The notes beneath the pieces were generated by a model. That model did not search any database, was not told the DNA's origin, and saw nothing but the letters and a program-made list of their open reading frames with translations. Below are positions 18,807 through 28,070 of a stretch of 64,000 nt of DNA, piece after piece. The DNA is from Chloroherpetonaceae bacterium (lineage in GTDB: Bacteria; Bacteroidota; Chlorobiia; Chlorobiales; Chloroherpetonaceae). The DNA lies in assembly GCA_028277445.1 (NCBI GenBank), contig JANQGG010000070.1, positions 1-64,000 on the forward strand. Direction: 5' to 3'. Positions within the stretch are counted from its first letter, which is position 1. Every line of letters starts with the position of its first letter. Made by a program: the position numbers and the translations under genes.

Positions 18807-19442
18807 ATGAAAATCGGGATTCTGGGTACCGGGAGAATTGCAAAACAATTAGGGCAACGGTGGGCCGAAACCGGCTATCATCTCTACTTTGGATCTCGCA
18901 CACCCCAAAAAGCCCAGGAACTGGCCATATCAATTAGCCAATCTGCACGTGGAGGCTCATATGAAGAAGCTGCTGCCTATGGCGATATCATCTTATTGGC
19001 ATTTCCCTGGAGCGCAGCAAAAGACATCTTAACACAATGTGGAAATCCGGAAGGTAAAACGGTGATTGATTGCATTAATCCGCTTGGTGACGATTGGAAA
19101 TCGCTTTCTTTCGGATTTACCTCATCAGCCGCCGAAGAAATCGCTAAACTTCTACCATCGGCGCATGTTGTTAAAGCCTTCAATACAATTTCGGATAAAG
19201 TGATTAAAAACGGCCCGCAGTTTAACGCTCAGCCCAGTACGGCATTTTACTGTGGCGATGATGAAGATGCTAAAAAACAGGTGGCTAAATTAATTTCTGA
19301 TATTGGCTTTGAACCCATAGACTGCGGCGAACTTAAAAATGCCCGTTACCTTGAACCCATGGCTTGCTTGTTTATCAATATTGCTTGTCAGGGACTTGGC
19401 TCGGATATTGCGTTTAAATTGCTCCAACGCCAAAACGATTAA
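18807..19442 (+). CDS. NAD(P)-binding oxidoreductase, F420-dependent NADP reductase-like
   Basis: The 211-residue protein begins [19 protein letters not shown], a GxGxxA nucleotide-binding Rossmann loop, and matches the NADPH-dependent F420 reductase/YneD-like family that reduces a cofactor or a pyrroline-type substrate. A second hallmark, GRxxxFG in [15 protein letters not shown], and the ribose-binding [12 protein letters not shown] follow. Because F420 synthesis genes are not in view, the true electron acceptor is unknown. The stop overlaps panB's stop by four bases in convergent arrangement. Confidence 0.75.
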   Translation: MKIGILGTGRIAKQLGQRWAETGYHLYFGSRTPQKAQELAISISQSARGGSYEEAAAYGDIILLAFPWSAAKDILTQCGNPEGKTVIDCINPLGDDWKSLSFGFTSSAAEEIAKLLPSAHVVKAFNTISDKVIKNGPQFNAQPSTAFYCGDDEDAKKQVAKLISDIGFEPIDCGELKNARYLEPMACLFINIACQGLGSDIAFKLLQRQND

Positions 19443-20281
19443 TAACTTTCGGTATCGTTTGGAAAGACCCCTTGCCGGACATCATGAATGTAATTTTTCA
19501 CAGCCGTGCAGATAATGCTATCCAAGTTCGCATATTTTCGGACAAATCTCGGGTGGAAATCGGTATTGAATCCCAACATGTCATGAACCACCAAAACCTG
19601 TCCATCACAACCATTTCCGGCGCCAATACCGATTGTGGGAATGGTTACTGATTGAGTGACTTCTTCAGCCAAACCTTTCGGGATTTTTTCAAAAACAATG
19701 GCAAATGCGCCGGCTTCTTCAAGCAACTTTGCATCTTCAATAAGCTCCTGAGCTTCGCGATCGCTTTTTGCCCGAACTTTATAACTCCCGAATTTATAAA
19801 TCGATTGCGGGGTTAAGCCCAAATGCCCCATCACGGGTATGCCCACATCGGTAATGCGTTTTACAGCCTTGATGCTTCCTTTTCCACCTTCAACCTTCAC
19901 GGCATGTGCACCGGTTTCTTTCATAATTCTACCCGCATTGCGCAAAGCGTCTTCGCTCGAAAGCTGATAGCTCATGAACGGCATATCAACAACAATCATG
20001 GCCCGTCCTTTTGCATCCTGAACGCCTTTTACTACAGCCCGTGTATGATAAATCATTTCTTCCACCGTTATCGGAAGCGTGGTTTCATTCCCCGAAAACA
20101 CATTGCTGGCCGAATCGCCCACCAAAATGACATCGATCCCGGCATTATCTAAAATTCTCGCCAGTGTATAATCGTATGAAGTCAGCACCGAAATTTTTTC
20201 ATGGCGTTCTTTCATTTCCAACAACTTACGGGTCGTTACCTGTGGGGCTTGCAATTTTTTCTTATCAAGTTGGGTAGACAT
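19439..20281 (-). CDS. panB: 3-methyl-2-oxobutanoate hydroxymethyltransferase
   Basis: PanB adds a hydroxymethyl group from methylene-tetrahydrofolate to 2-oxoisovalerate, the first committed step to pantothenate and coenzyme A. The 280 residues include [48 protein letters not shown] and [12 protein letters not shown], with the metal-binding Asp and catalytic Glu (in [12 protein letters not shown]). Length is typical. It is followed by an lplA-like gene only six bases upstream on the same strand, so both are likely cotranscribed. Confidence 0.96.
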   Translation of the reverse strand: MSTQLDKKKLQAPQVTTRKLLEMKERHEKISVLTSYDYTLARILDNAGIDVILVGDSASNVFSGNETTLPITVEEMIYHTRAVVKGVQDAKGRAMIVVDMPFMSYQLSSEDALRNAGRIMKETGAHAVKVEGGKGSIKAVKRITDVGIPVMGHLGLTPQSIYKFGSYKVRAKSDREAQELIEDAKLLEEAGAFAIVFEKIPKGLAEEVTQSVTIPTIGIGAGNGCDGQVLVVHDMLGFNTDFHPRFVRKYANLDSIICTAVKNYIHDVRQGVFPNDTESY

Positions 20282-20286
20282 ATCGT

Positions 20287-21117
20287 TTAATGTTTAGTGG
20301 CGTTCGCGCTCGCTAAATGCTCCGTTAAAAGTGATTCAAATTCCAGGGTTTCCAAATTGTGAATGTTTGCCCGAAAAATGGTTTGAAAACCGTCTATAAT
20401 ATGCCGAATCAATTCTTCAGTGCAAAAGGGCCGGGAAATAATTTCCGATAAGGAAATTGTTTTGGATTCAAGTTCTTTTGAAATGCTATCCAGAACCCTA
20501 GAATCGTCTTCCTTGATCAGATCCAAAATCTCTTTATGCTTTTCGGAAAGCAACAACGAGCCGTGCTGCAATAAAATATTTCCAAACCGCCGTTGCGCCG
20601 AGCCAACAAGCTTTCGATTTTGAACTTCAAGCTCCTCTTTTGCCGAAGCGGTAAAACACGCCAGACTTTCGGTTTTTTTATATCGGGTTCTGAAATCCGG
20701 CTGACTTTTTTGAAACCCGGCCAGTACCCCAACCTTTTTTAAACCCCCTGCGATGGCTAAATGAATCGCCTTATAATAGGCCTCAGTTGTGGCATTTATG
20801 GATGAAAAAAACGAATAGGTAATTTCATCAATATGCAACACCGCCCGTCCGCCTGTTGGCCGTTTCACAACATCAATGCCTTTTGCTTTGCATTTTTCAA
20901 GATCAAGATGATCGGGGTTTTGGTTGTAGCCTAACGAAATTGCCGGCGGCGACCAGTTATAAAATCGTAACAATGCAACATGCCGACCCAGTTGGGCTTG
21001 CGCTTCAGGGCCTCTAAGCCAGTTTGTACACATGATATCCCATGCCATATTGTACTCACCGGTATTTGCCCCGGTGTCTATGACATAAATTCTATCATAA
21101 CCAATGCTATTTTGCAC
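20287..21117 (-). CDS. Lipoate-protein ligase/octanoyltransferase (LplA/LipM family)
   Basis: The 276-residue protein carries the biotin/lipoate attachment signature [11 protein letters not shown] and the substrate Lys in [11 protein letters not shown]. It transfers octanoyl or lipoyl groups to the lipoyl domains of 2-oxoacid dehydrogenases. The Cys in [11 protein letters not shown] sits where LipM keeps its catalytic Cys, so octanoyltransferase activity is plausible. Distinguishing LplA from LipM needs comparison with characterised enzymes. It lies just upstream of panB on the same strand, five bases away. Confidence 0.85.
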   Translation of the reverse strand: MQNSIGYDRIYVIDTGANTGEYNMAWDIMCTNWLRGPEAQAQLGRHVALLRFYNWSPPAISLGYNQNPDHLDLEKCKAKGIDVVKRPTGGRAVLHIDEITYSFFSSINATTEAYYKAIHLAIAGGLKKVGVLAGFQKSQPDFRTRYKKTESLACFTASAKEELEVQNRKLVGSAQRRFGNILLQHGSLLLSEKHKEILDLIKEDDSRVLDSISKELESKTISLSEIISRPFCTEELIRHIIDGFQTIFRANIHNLETLEFESLLTEHLASANATKH

Positions 21118-21254
21118 AATAAACCGCCAATGTTTCTGATTAAAGTTCGATGGAAAACAATCAATCTTTTTGGTTCTGAGAAATTCAGTTATTTTAAACC
21201 CTGAATTTTTGAGTCATTCTAGCCAAAAAATGGCGCCACTGAAAACTCGTCGTT

Positions 21255-21662
21255 ATGGAATTTACAGATATTTTAAAAACCTATAAAACCATTGCGGTTG
21301 TTGGCGTTTCAGACAAACCCAATCGCCCGAGCCACACCGTCGCCAAATATATGATTGAGGCCGGCTATAACATTATTCCTGTTAATCCCTTTTTACAAGA
21401 GGTTTTCGGATTGCGCTGCTACCCAAGTTTAAGCGACTTGCCGAATGAACTTAAAGCTTCGGTTGAAATTGTCAATATCTTTCGCAAACCGGGAGACGTT
21501 CCTAAGATTGTTGATCAGGCCATTGAAATCGGCGCAAAATCCATATGGATGCAACTGGGGATCACCAACGAAGAAGCTGCTGAAAAAGCAAAACAAGCCG
21601 GCTTGAGTGTAGTACAGAATCATTGCATAGCGGTTGATCATCAAAACTACTTACTTCAATAA
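21255..21662 (+). CDS. CoA-binding protein (YccU-like)
   Basis: This 135-residue cytoplasmic protein has a Rossmann-type CoA-binding domain, recognised from KTIAVVGVSDKPNRPSHTVAKY and a second stretch VNPFLQEVFGLRCYPSLSDL. It matches the succinyl-CoA synthetase alpha-like CoA-binding domain family (YccU), which is widespread and of unclear role. It is divergent from the lipoyl ligase gene and 20 bases before an outer-membrane barrel gene, with no strong operon evidence. Confidence 0.85.
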   Translation: MEFTDILKTYKTIAVVGVSDKPNRPSHTVAKYMIEAGYNIIPVNPFLQEVFGLRCYPSLSDLPNELKASVEIVNIFRKPGDVPKIVDQAIEIGAKSIWMQLGITNEEAAEKAKQAGLSVVQNHCIAVDHQNYLLQ

Positions 21663-21681
21663 GGCTCAGCTATAAATTTGC

Positions 21682-23205
21682 ATGCATTTTTTTTTGAGGC
21701 GCACAATCCTATCGCTTAGTTTGTTTGTACTATCATGCAATTCAGGCTATGGGTTTATTAAGTTTTCATCAAAAAAAGATACGCTTCACACGTTTTCAGC
21801 TCAAGAAACGATTGATGCCCTCAATACCACCATAGACACGATTGTCTATCAGGGCAATAAGGTGACTCGTGAAGAAGTTCTTCGCCGGGAAATGCTTTTT
21901 AGCCGGCATGATACGCTTACCGTAAAAAAAATCCGACAGAGCCGAAGCGAGATTTTCAATTTGTTGCTGTTCAATAAAGTTAATATTTCAGCAAAACGCT
22001 TTGTGCCAGGCGATACGCTTTCCGGCAAAGCCAAGTTAAAACCGCTTATCTTTAATGCTCAAGAGCAAGCCAACCGATTGAACCGAAGTTATACGGCGGT
22101 ATTGGTTACGGTTTATGAGCGTTGGTATTTTTTCCCGATTCCAACCTTTGATCTTCGCGGCACAAGCGTAACCCAATGGATTCGCAATCCAACCCTTTCG
22201 AATTTAAATTTCGGACTTTCATTGCAAGATCAAAACTTTACGGGCCATGGCGATCTGTTTACAACATCGTTTGGTTTGGGATTCGATCCATTTGTCGGCA
22301 TCTCTTACTCAACGCCTTATGTTTTTGGTTCCGATAAATATGGGCTGGGTTTGGCCGCCGAATATCGGGAGCTAAAAAACACGGCGGAAGGCCATACGGC
22401 TTTCATTGCGCCGGCATACAATCAAATCAGACGCACCATTGGGTTTTCGATCAGCCAACGGTTATCGGCGTTTTCGCTAATTGGCGTTTATGCCGAGTAT
22501 GTCGCGCTAAGTGTTAGCCGCTCCATTCGCGATCGTTACCCGTTCAGCGCCATCTCTGAAGACGGCCTGGATCAGTTTCCAACATTAAGTCTTTACTACC
22601 GTTACCAACGGTTGGACTACATCTTATTCCCTATGGAAGGCTTTTCATTTTCTGCGAAACTTTCAAAAGTAGGCATTCCAAGCGCTGACGATAAACTTGA
22701 TTTCACGCGAGCCGCACTGGATTATCGCATTTACAAACCCATTTTTACAAACCTTTCCATAGCCTGGCGAACATTTACGGTTTTATCTTCAAATCAACCC
22801 ATTCCCAACCATAAGCGGCTTTTTTTGGGATATAGCACAAAAATCAGAGGCTATACCCGAACCATTTTTAACGGCGATCATCTTCAATTAAACACAGTAG
22901 AACTTCGCGCCCCGATCATCAGACTCAATACCCTTCGATTAGCATTTATGCCTATCGAACAATTTTCAATTTTTCAATATGGCCTCTTCATGTCGATGTT
23001 TTTAGACAGTGGAACCATCTGGTACAATCCGGCTTCTAAAAGCCCGCCCGGCACCTCAAATCGTTTTACGTTTTCGGATTACAAATTTGGTTATGGCGGC
23101 GGACTGATTTTCATCGGTGGGTTTCAGTGGGTCAGCCGCCTGGATTTTGCGTTTAATGACCGGGGCGATTTTGAAGTGATTTTTGAAAAGGCCGTATCAT
23201 TTTAA
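21682..23205 (+). CDS. BamA/TamA-like outer membrane protein
   Basis: The 507-residue protein starts with a signal peptide ending near LSCNSGYGF, where the Cys could mark lipid attachment but is not in a firm lipobox. Residues about 45-100 form a single POTRA-like repeat (YQGNKVTREEVLRREMLF, then SRSEIFNLLLFNKV). The rest is a D15/Omp85-type barrel with alternating aromatic strands and a terminal Phe (FEKAVSF), typical for insertion into the outer membrane. One POTRA rather than five suggests a small Omp85 relative rather than the essential BamA. Its substrate is unknown. Confidence 0.8.
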   Translation: MHFFLRRTILSLSLFVLSCNSGYGFIKFSSKKDTLHTFSAQETIDALNTTIDTIVYQGNKVTREEVLRREMLFSRHDTLTVKKIRQSRSEIFNLLLFNKVNISAKRFVPGDTLSGKAKLKPLIFNAQEQANRLNRSYTAVLVTVYERWYFFPIPTFDLRGTSVTQWIRNPTLSNLNFGLSLQDQNFTGHGDLFTTSFGLGFDPFVGISYSTPYVFGSDKYGLGLAAEYRELKNTAEGHTAFIAPAYNQIRRTIGFSISQRLSAFSLIGVYAEYVALSVSRSIRDRYPFSAISEDGLDQFPTLSLYYRYQRLDYILFPMEGFSFSAKLSKVGIPSADDKLDFTRAALDYRIYKPIFTNLSIAWRTFTVLSSNQPIPNHKRLFLGYSTKIRGYTRTIFNGDHLQLNTVELRAPIIRLNTLRLAFMPIEQFSIFQYGLFMSMFLDSGTIWYNPASKSPPGTSNRFTFSDYKFGYGGGLIFIGGFQWVSRLDFAFNDRGDFEVIFEKAVSF

Positions 23206-23229
23206 TGATAAATTTCTTATGATCCACCT

Positions 23230-23931
23230 ATGAAACTCTCTATTATCATCCCAACATTAAACGAAGAATCATACATCATTAATTGTTTAGATAGCATTGT
23301 CTCCCAAAACGATCATGGTTTTGAAATAACTGAAGTGATTGTTGTAGATGGCGGAAGTTCCGACAATACACTTAGAAAGCTGGCGTCGTTCAACCCGTCC
23401 AAAACTATTCAACCAATTCAGGTTCTTGAGTCCGAACCTGGAAGGGCCATTCAAATGAATGTTGGCGCCAAGCTTGCCAAGGGCGAGGTGTTATTGTTTT
23501 TGCATGCCGATTCACAGCTATCGCACTCGGCTTTGTATTGGCTATATCAGAATATGCAGTTAAATCCCGCAGACTACGGGTATTTCCGCTTAAGTTTTCA
23601 GAACTCCAACATTCTTGGCGACTTGTATGCCGAAGCCACACGAATCAATTCCATTTTTTTTCATTATGGTGATTGCGGCATTTTTTCAAAACAAGATTTT
23701 TTCTTTGATTTAGGAGCTTTTCCTGAAATTGATCTCATGGAGGATTTTGAATTTTTACTCCGGGCCAGATCCTGTTCGGATCCACTGCTGATTCATGAAG
23801 CCAGTGTTATCACTTCGGCCAGGCGATTTCATGCCAACGGTTTTCTTTGGCAACAGCTTAAAAATTTTGGGTTGGTCTCCCTCTATATGATAGGGGTTGA
23901 TCCGGCCATTTTAAAAAAATTTTATACTTAA
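23230..23931 (+). CDS. Family 2 glycosyltransferase
   Basis: A 233-residue GT-A fold enzyme. LSIIIPTLNEESYIINCLDSI, VVDGGSSDNT and LLFLHADSQL (HAD as the metal-binding DxD-like site) place it in the TIGR04283 subgroup of family 2 transferases. It has GRAIQMNVGA and ends in a hydrophobic tail with no clear transmembrane helix. It transfers a sugar from a nucleotide donor, but neither donor nor acceptor can be told. It starts 24 bases after the outer-membrane gene and 13 bases before ddl, so a cotranscribed envelope group is possible. Confidence 0.85.
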   Translation: MKLSIIIPTLNEESYIINCLDSIVSQNDHGFEITEVIVVDGGSSDNTLRKLASFNPSKTIQPIQVLESEPGRAIQMNVGAKLAKGEVLLFLHADSQLSHSALYWLYQNMQLNPADYGYFRLSFQNSNILGDLYAEATRINSIFFHYGDCGIFSKQDFFFDLGAFPEIDLMEDFEFLLRARSCSDPLLIHEASVITSARRFHANGFLWQQLKNFGLVSLYMIGVDPAILKKFYT

Positions 23932-23943
23932 ACATTTATAAGG

Positions 23944-25065
23944 ATGACATCAAAAACATTAGGATTGATTTTCGGCGGCCGATCCGGAGAACATGAAATA
24001 TCCATTATTTCCGCACGCTCGATAGCCCAACACATCGATAACACAAAATACAGCCTGAAACCCATTTATATTACCCAATCGGGTGAATGGATCAATCCCG
24101 AGGCCTCGGAAAAAATTTTAGCGATTGATTTTGATCGTGTGGTTAAAAGCGCTTCGGAGCAAAAGCGTAACGAGGCCTTGCAGACCATTTCAAACCTGGC
24201 CGAAGGCAACCGGTTTTCATTTGATTTCCAAAAAGAACACATCGATGTAGTTTTCCCTTGCCTTCACGGACCATACGGGGAAGATGGCACGGTGCAGGGA
24301 TTGCTTGATATGCACAAGTTGCCCTATGTCGGTTGCGATGTGCTCTCTTCAGCAATTACTATGGATAAGGCCATGAGCAAAATCTGCTTTAGCCATGCGG
24401 GATTAAACATCACCGATTTTCTGGTGTTTTACCGCCACAACTTTGATTCGGATATGCCCGGCATCACGGCTTTAATTGAAACCAAACTTGGTTACCCAGT
24501 GTTCGTTAAACCTGCAAACATGGGTTCTTCCGTGGGTATTTCTAAGGTGAAATCGTCGGAAGATTTACAGCCGGCGTTAGAGTTGGCCGCAACATATGAT
24601 CGCAAAATTGTGGTTGAAAAAGGACTTGAAGCGCGAGAGTTTGAAGTGGCGGTGCTTGGCAATCAAGACCCCATTGCCTCGCCGGTTGGAGAAATTGTTC
24701 CTTGCAACGAATTTTATGATTTCAATGCAAAATATGTCAAGGGAACGTCGAAATTGTTTATTCCGGCTGAAATATCCGAATCGCTTTCCGAACGCCTGCG
24801 AGATTTAGCGATTAAAGCTTACAAAGCCGCAGCTTGCGAAGGCATGGCGCGTGTGGATTTCTTAATGGATAAACACAACGATACCATTTATATCAATGAA
24901 ATCAATACCATACCGGGCTTTACCTCAATAAGCATGTTTCCAAAGCTGTTTGCTCATGCTGGTATCGCTTACCCGGATCTCATTGATCGTTTGATTCAGC
25001 TAGCCATTGCACGATACGATGATAAATCAAATGTTCATAACGGAAAAAACTCGTTACAACCCTAA
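23944..25065 (+). CDS. ddl: D-alanine--D-alanine ligase
   Basis: Ddl joins two D-alanines with ATP for the peptidoglycan stem peptide. The 373-residue sequence begins with an N-terminal GGRSGEHEISIISARS, shows HGPYGEDGTVQGLLDM, the ATP-grasp loop KPANMGSSVGISKV, and the metal-binding end FLMDKHNDTIYINEINTIPGFTSIS. It is the longer A/VanA-like form. It ends just before the small phosphatase gene at 25073. Confidence 0.96.
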   Translation: MTSKTLGLIFGGRSGEHEISIISARSIAQHIDNTKYSLKPIYITQSGEWINPEASEKILAIDFDRVVKSASEQKRNEALQTISNLAEGNRFSFDFQKEHIDVVFPCLHGPYGEDGTVQGLLDMHKLPYVGCDVLSSAITMDKAMSKICFSHAGLNITDFLVFYRHNFDSDMPGITALIETKLGYPVFVKPANMGSSVGISKVKSSEDLQPALELAATYDRKIVVEKGLEAREFEVAVLGNQDPIASPVGEIVPCNEFYDFNAKYVKGTSKLFIPAEISESLSERLRDLAIKAYKAAACEGMARVDFLMDKHNDTIYINEINTIPGFTSISMFPKLFAHAGIAYPDLIDRLIQLAIARYDDKSNVHNGKNSLQP

Positions 25066-25072
25066 TCAAAAC

Positions 25073-25519
25073 ATGAACACTATACGTAATTTTGTGCAAC
25101 TCACAACCAATTATGGCACAGCGGGTCAACCAAACGAGATACAATTTAAAATTATTGCTTCAAATCAGTACCAACATGTTATCAATCTTGCAATGCCCGA
25201 TCATCCGAATTCTATTCCCCATGAAGGGTCATTAGTTACTTCATTGGGGATGAATTATGTTCATATTCCGGTCCCCTTTGATGCGCCAAAACCAAAACAT
25301 GTAAAAGATTTTTGCAATATTTTATCTGCCCTTTCTACACAAAAAGTATTTATACATTGCATTATGAATTACAGGGTTTCCGCTTTTATGTATCATTACT
25401 TCAATAAAGTTGAAAACATGAAAACTCAAAAAGCGATGTCTCCTATTTTCGATATATGGGAACTCGATCCAATATGGCAGCAGGTTATGAATTGGAGTGC
25501 ATCAGAAATTGGGTTATAA
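25073..25519 (+). CDS. Small dual-specificity phosphatase-like protein
   Basis: I start at ATG 25073 (MNTIRNFVQL), eight bases after the ddl stop; an upstream frame reaches 25007 inside ddl. The 148-residue product has the Cys-based phosphatase loop HCIMNYRVS (C96, R102-like spacing HC-x4/5-R-x-S) and an Asp in IPVPFDAPKP (D70) that may act as general acid. This resembles the beta-lactamase-hydrolase-like/tyrosine phosphatase family often found near envelope genes. The target is unknown. Placement right after ddl suggests cotranscription. Confidence 0.7.
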   Translation: MNTIRNFVQLTTNYGTAGQPNEIQFKIIASNQYQHVINLAMPDHPNSIPHEGSLVTSLGMNYVHIPVPFDAPKPKHVKDFCNILSALSTQKVFIHCIMNYRVSAFMYHYFNKVENMKTQKAMSPIFDIWELDPIWQQVMNWSASEIGL

Positions 25520-25616
25520 TCCTTCGCTGCACTAGACTGCCTGGGGTGACTGCCACCCCGTTCCTTCGACTTCGCTTGGCGGCTACTGAGCTTAACAGTT
25601 ATATCTGTTATAAAAA

Positions 25617-25829
25617 ATGAAAATTGTTGTAACTGGCCCGAATGGTTTTATAGGAAAAAATTTAGTTGTCGAATTGAGTAGAAGATTTGTTAACTCAAAT
25701 ATTTATTGCCTAGTTAGAAACCATAAAAATCATATTAATAAACTGGTGGGCTATTTCAAGGTCGCATTTTGGATGCGTCTTAGTTGCAAAAACGTTAGAA
25801 GAATTGCTCAAATGTGGGAAATCAGATGA
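25617..25829 (+). pseudogene. Truncated NAD-dependent epimerase/dehydratase
   Basis: MKIVVTGPNGFIGKNLVVEL is the start of an SDR-type epimerase with its NAD-binding GxxGFxG loop. Similarity fades after about 40 codons and the frame stops at 71 codons, against a usual length near 300, so the rest is lost. Just upstream (25540-25600) is the same kind of C/G-rich repeat debris found elsewhere, consistent with a deletion at a repeat. Confidence 0.65.
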
Positions 25830-25929
25830 TTTTTTAAACGTTTAGATTGTTTATTTATATAAATTTACGAGTAATGGCCTTATATTTTACTAAGATTGTT
25901 AATTGTTCGGAACTATTGAATTGGCTCGT

Positions 25930-27963
25930 ATGGATTCAAAACCTGCTACATACTCAACTCAACATGCAAAGTCATTGGTAAAGCGATTGCAGGAAAAGCC
26001 AACCTCTCCTGCAATTATCAATGTTTCCGAACTTTTGAATACCCAGGGCAAACAAGATAAAGCTTTAAAACATCTAAATGCGGTTAAAAACATATACTCC
26101 GGATCGTATCGCTACAACCTGGTTTTGGCCAGAACTTTTAGAGATTTAAAAGATTTTAAAAATGCCAAGCTTCATTATGAATTGGCTTGCAAAATAGCGC
26201 CTCAAAACCAAGTTGCCCTGAAAGAACTTGCCGAACTGGTTTCTCAAGAGTATGTCTCGCTTCTATCATCGCCAGTACCCGTTTCAATAGAAACTGCCGA
26301 GCAACCAACTGAAACCGAGGCAATCGCGACGGATACGGAGATCGTGCCAACTCCAGCAGACGACAAATTATTTGAGGACGATTCGCCAGAAGAGTCTTCC
26401 GTAGAAAAAGATGAGTTGTTCTTGGATAGCCCTGAACCTCAGGCTGCGTCGCATGATGAAAAATCCGAGGAACTTTTCGTTGAAGATTCATCCCAACAGC
26501 CAGAGCCCGAAGCGCCAAGCGAGGCCAAAGAGATGACGGCTGATGAGCTCTTTATGAGCGAATCGTCTTCTTATATGATTGAAGATGAACCCGGTATGCT
26601 TGAAGACCTTGGCAAACCTGAAGAAACACAAGCAACCGAAAGCGCCGATCTGCTTTTCAGTGACGACATCTCCGAACCAATTGCAACTGAGGGATCAAAC
26701 ATCGAAGAACCTGAGCTAAAAACGCCGGAAGCGCCCTCCGATCTTTTTATTGAATCTACTGAAGAGAACTTGTCAACAGAAGCGCCTGAAAAGCCCGGCG
26801 AAGATTTCTTCGCACAAAAAGAACCCGATAGCAACGTCATTTCATCCGAGAAACCTTTTGAGTTGCCGCAAAAAATTGTTGAGCAACACATTCATGAACC
26901 AAAGCCTGCTGTTGAAGACCAAACTCCCGATGTTTCAAAATCGGAATCTTCAGAAAATCAACCATTAACGGCACAAGACGCGCCCAATATCTTTGAGCAG
27001 GAAGAGCCATCAAGTTCATACGATCTCGAAGAACTTAACGACCTCTTTATCCCGGAAGAAGAAAGTTTTGGGTTGGAGAAACAAGGCGATATTTCATCGC
27101 ACGATCTTTTACCTTCTACCATAAATGCTGAACAATTGCAGCGCGAAGCCATTCGCATGCTGGAAGAAGAGCAAGGCCCAATTGGCTTTGATCCGTTTCA
27201 GGATTTTGATTCGCCAACTGAAACTGAAGTCCCTAAGAACGATATCCGGGACGATCTGGCTGATCTGCCGCCTATTGTGGAAAATGACGAATCAAGTGAT
27301 GAGCAAGCCCCAACAACACCTTCACCTGAAAGTATACCCGAGGCGTCTATGCCTGAAACAATTGAGCAATCACCGGAAACTCAACGCGAAGAAACATCAT
27401 CGGATTTATTTTTAGACGACCGGCCTTCCTCATCAACTATTGATGCTCCAAATATACCTGAAGATTTTAATCAAAATTTTCAGGATGAACAGATCGCAGA
27501 GAAAAAGCCTCAAACAATGGCCGAACCAAATGATCAGCAATCAAAAGACGATGACTATAACCTTGATTTTGATGATGATTTTGAATTTAAAATCGATAAA
27601 AAGCGGCTGGCCAGTGCGTTATCGAAATTAGCCGATTCAGGCTCAGAAGAAAAACCAACCGAAAAAACGCCGGCTTCACATCAAGAAAGTATAGAAGATA
27701 TAGCGGCATCGCTTTCCGACGCTAAATTTGAACCGGTTCAGGAAACAGAAGACCCGACGCCTATTCAGGAACAACGTGCGCCATTTTCCGATGATGAGGC
27801 CATCAAAACCCCAACGCTAAGTTTAGCTAAAATTTTCTACGCCCAGGGGGCTTATGCTAAAGCAATAAACGTGTATAAAGCGCTTATTCAGAAAGATCCT
27901 GATAATATTGCTGATTATGAAAAAGCCATTGAGGATATAGAGCAAAAAATGTCCGAATCTTAA
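25930..27963 (+). CDS. TPR protein with long acidic disordered linker and repeated DxLF motifs
   Basis: Start at ATG 25930 (MDSKPATYS); a TTG nine codons upstream is less likely. The 677-residue protein has an N-terminal TPR-like part (about 20-115, PSAIINVSELL, LARTFRDLKDFKNAKLHYELA) and a short C-terminal TPR (LAKIFYAQGAYAKAINVYKAL). Between them some 500 residues are highly acidic and Pro/Ser/Glu rich, with about nine copies of an acidic-x-LF motif such as DELFLDS, EELFVED, ADELFMSE, DLFIES, NDLFIPEE. The middle is probably disordered and may array binding motifs for a partner. Function unknown. The efflux operon starts 107 bases after. Confidence 0.65.
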   Translation: MDSKPATYSTQHAKSLVKRLQEKPTSPAIINVSELLNTQGKQDKALKHLNAVKNIYSGSYRYNLVLARTFRDLKDFKNAKLHYELACKIAPQNQVALKELAELVSQEYVSLLSSPVPVSIETAEQPTETEAIATDTEIVPTPADDKLFEDDSPEESSVEKDELFLDSPEPQAASHDEKSEELFVEDSSQQPEPEAPSEAKEMTADELFMSESSSYMIEDEPGMLEDLGKPEETQATESADLLFSDDISEPIATEGSNIEEPELKTPEAPSDLFIESTEENLSTEAPEKPGEDFFAQKEPDSNVISSEKPFELPQKIVEQHIHEPKPAVEDQTPDVSKSESSENQPLTAQDAPNIFEQEEPSSSYDLEELNDLFIPEEESFGLEKQGDISSHDLLPSTINAEQLQREAIRMLEEEQGPIGFDPFQDFDSPTETEVPKNDIRDDLADLPPIVENDESSDEQAPTTPSPESIPEASMPETIEQSPETQREETSSDLFLDDRPSSSTIDAPNIPEDFNQNFQDEQIAEKKPQTMAEPNDQQSKDDDYNLDFDDDFEFKIDKKRLASALSKLADSGSEEKPTEKTPASHQESIEDIAASLSDAKFEPVQETEDPTPIQEQRAPFSDDEAIKTPTLSLAKIFYAQGAYAKAINVYKALIQKDPDNIADYEKAIEDIEQKMSES

Positions 27964-28070
27964 TATTCCTTCTGTTTAGGTTTAAAATCTGAAACAACCC
28001 ATCAGCTTTCTCGTTTCAAACGAAACCTGAACATTGAAATCTAATTCTCAGCAGTTTTTGCTAACCATAC

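Noticed and set aside
25007-25072. Upstream start for the phosphatase
   Set aside because: It lies inside ddl in another frame and lacks family similarity.
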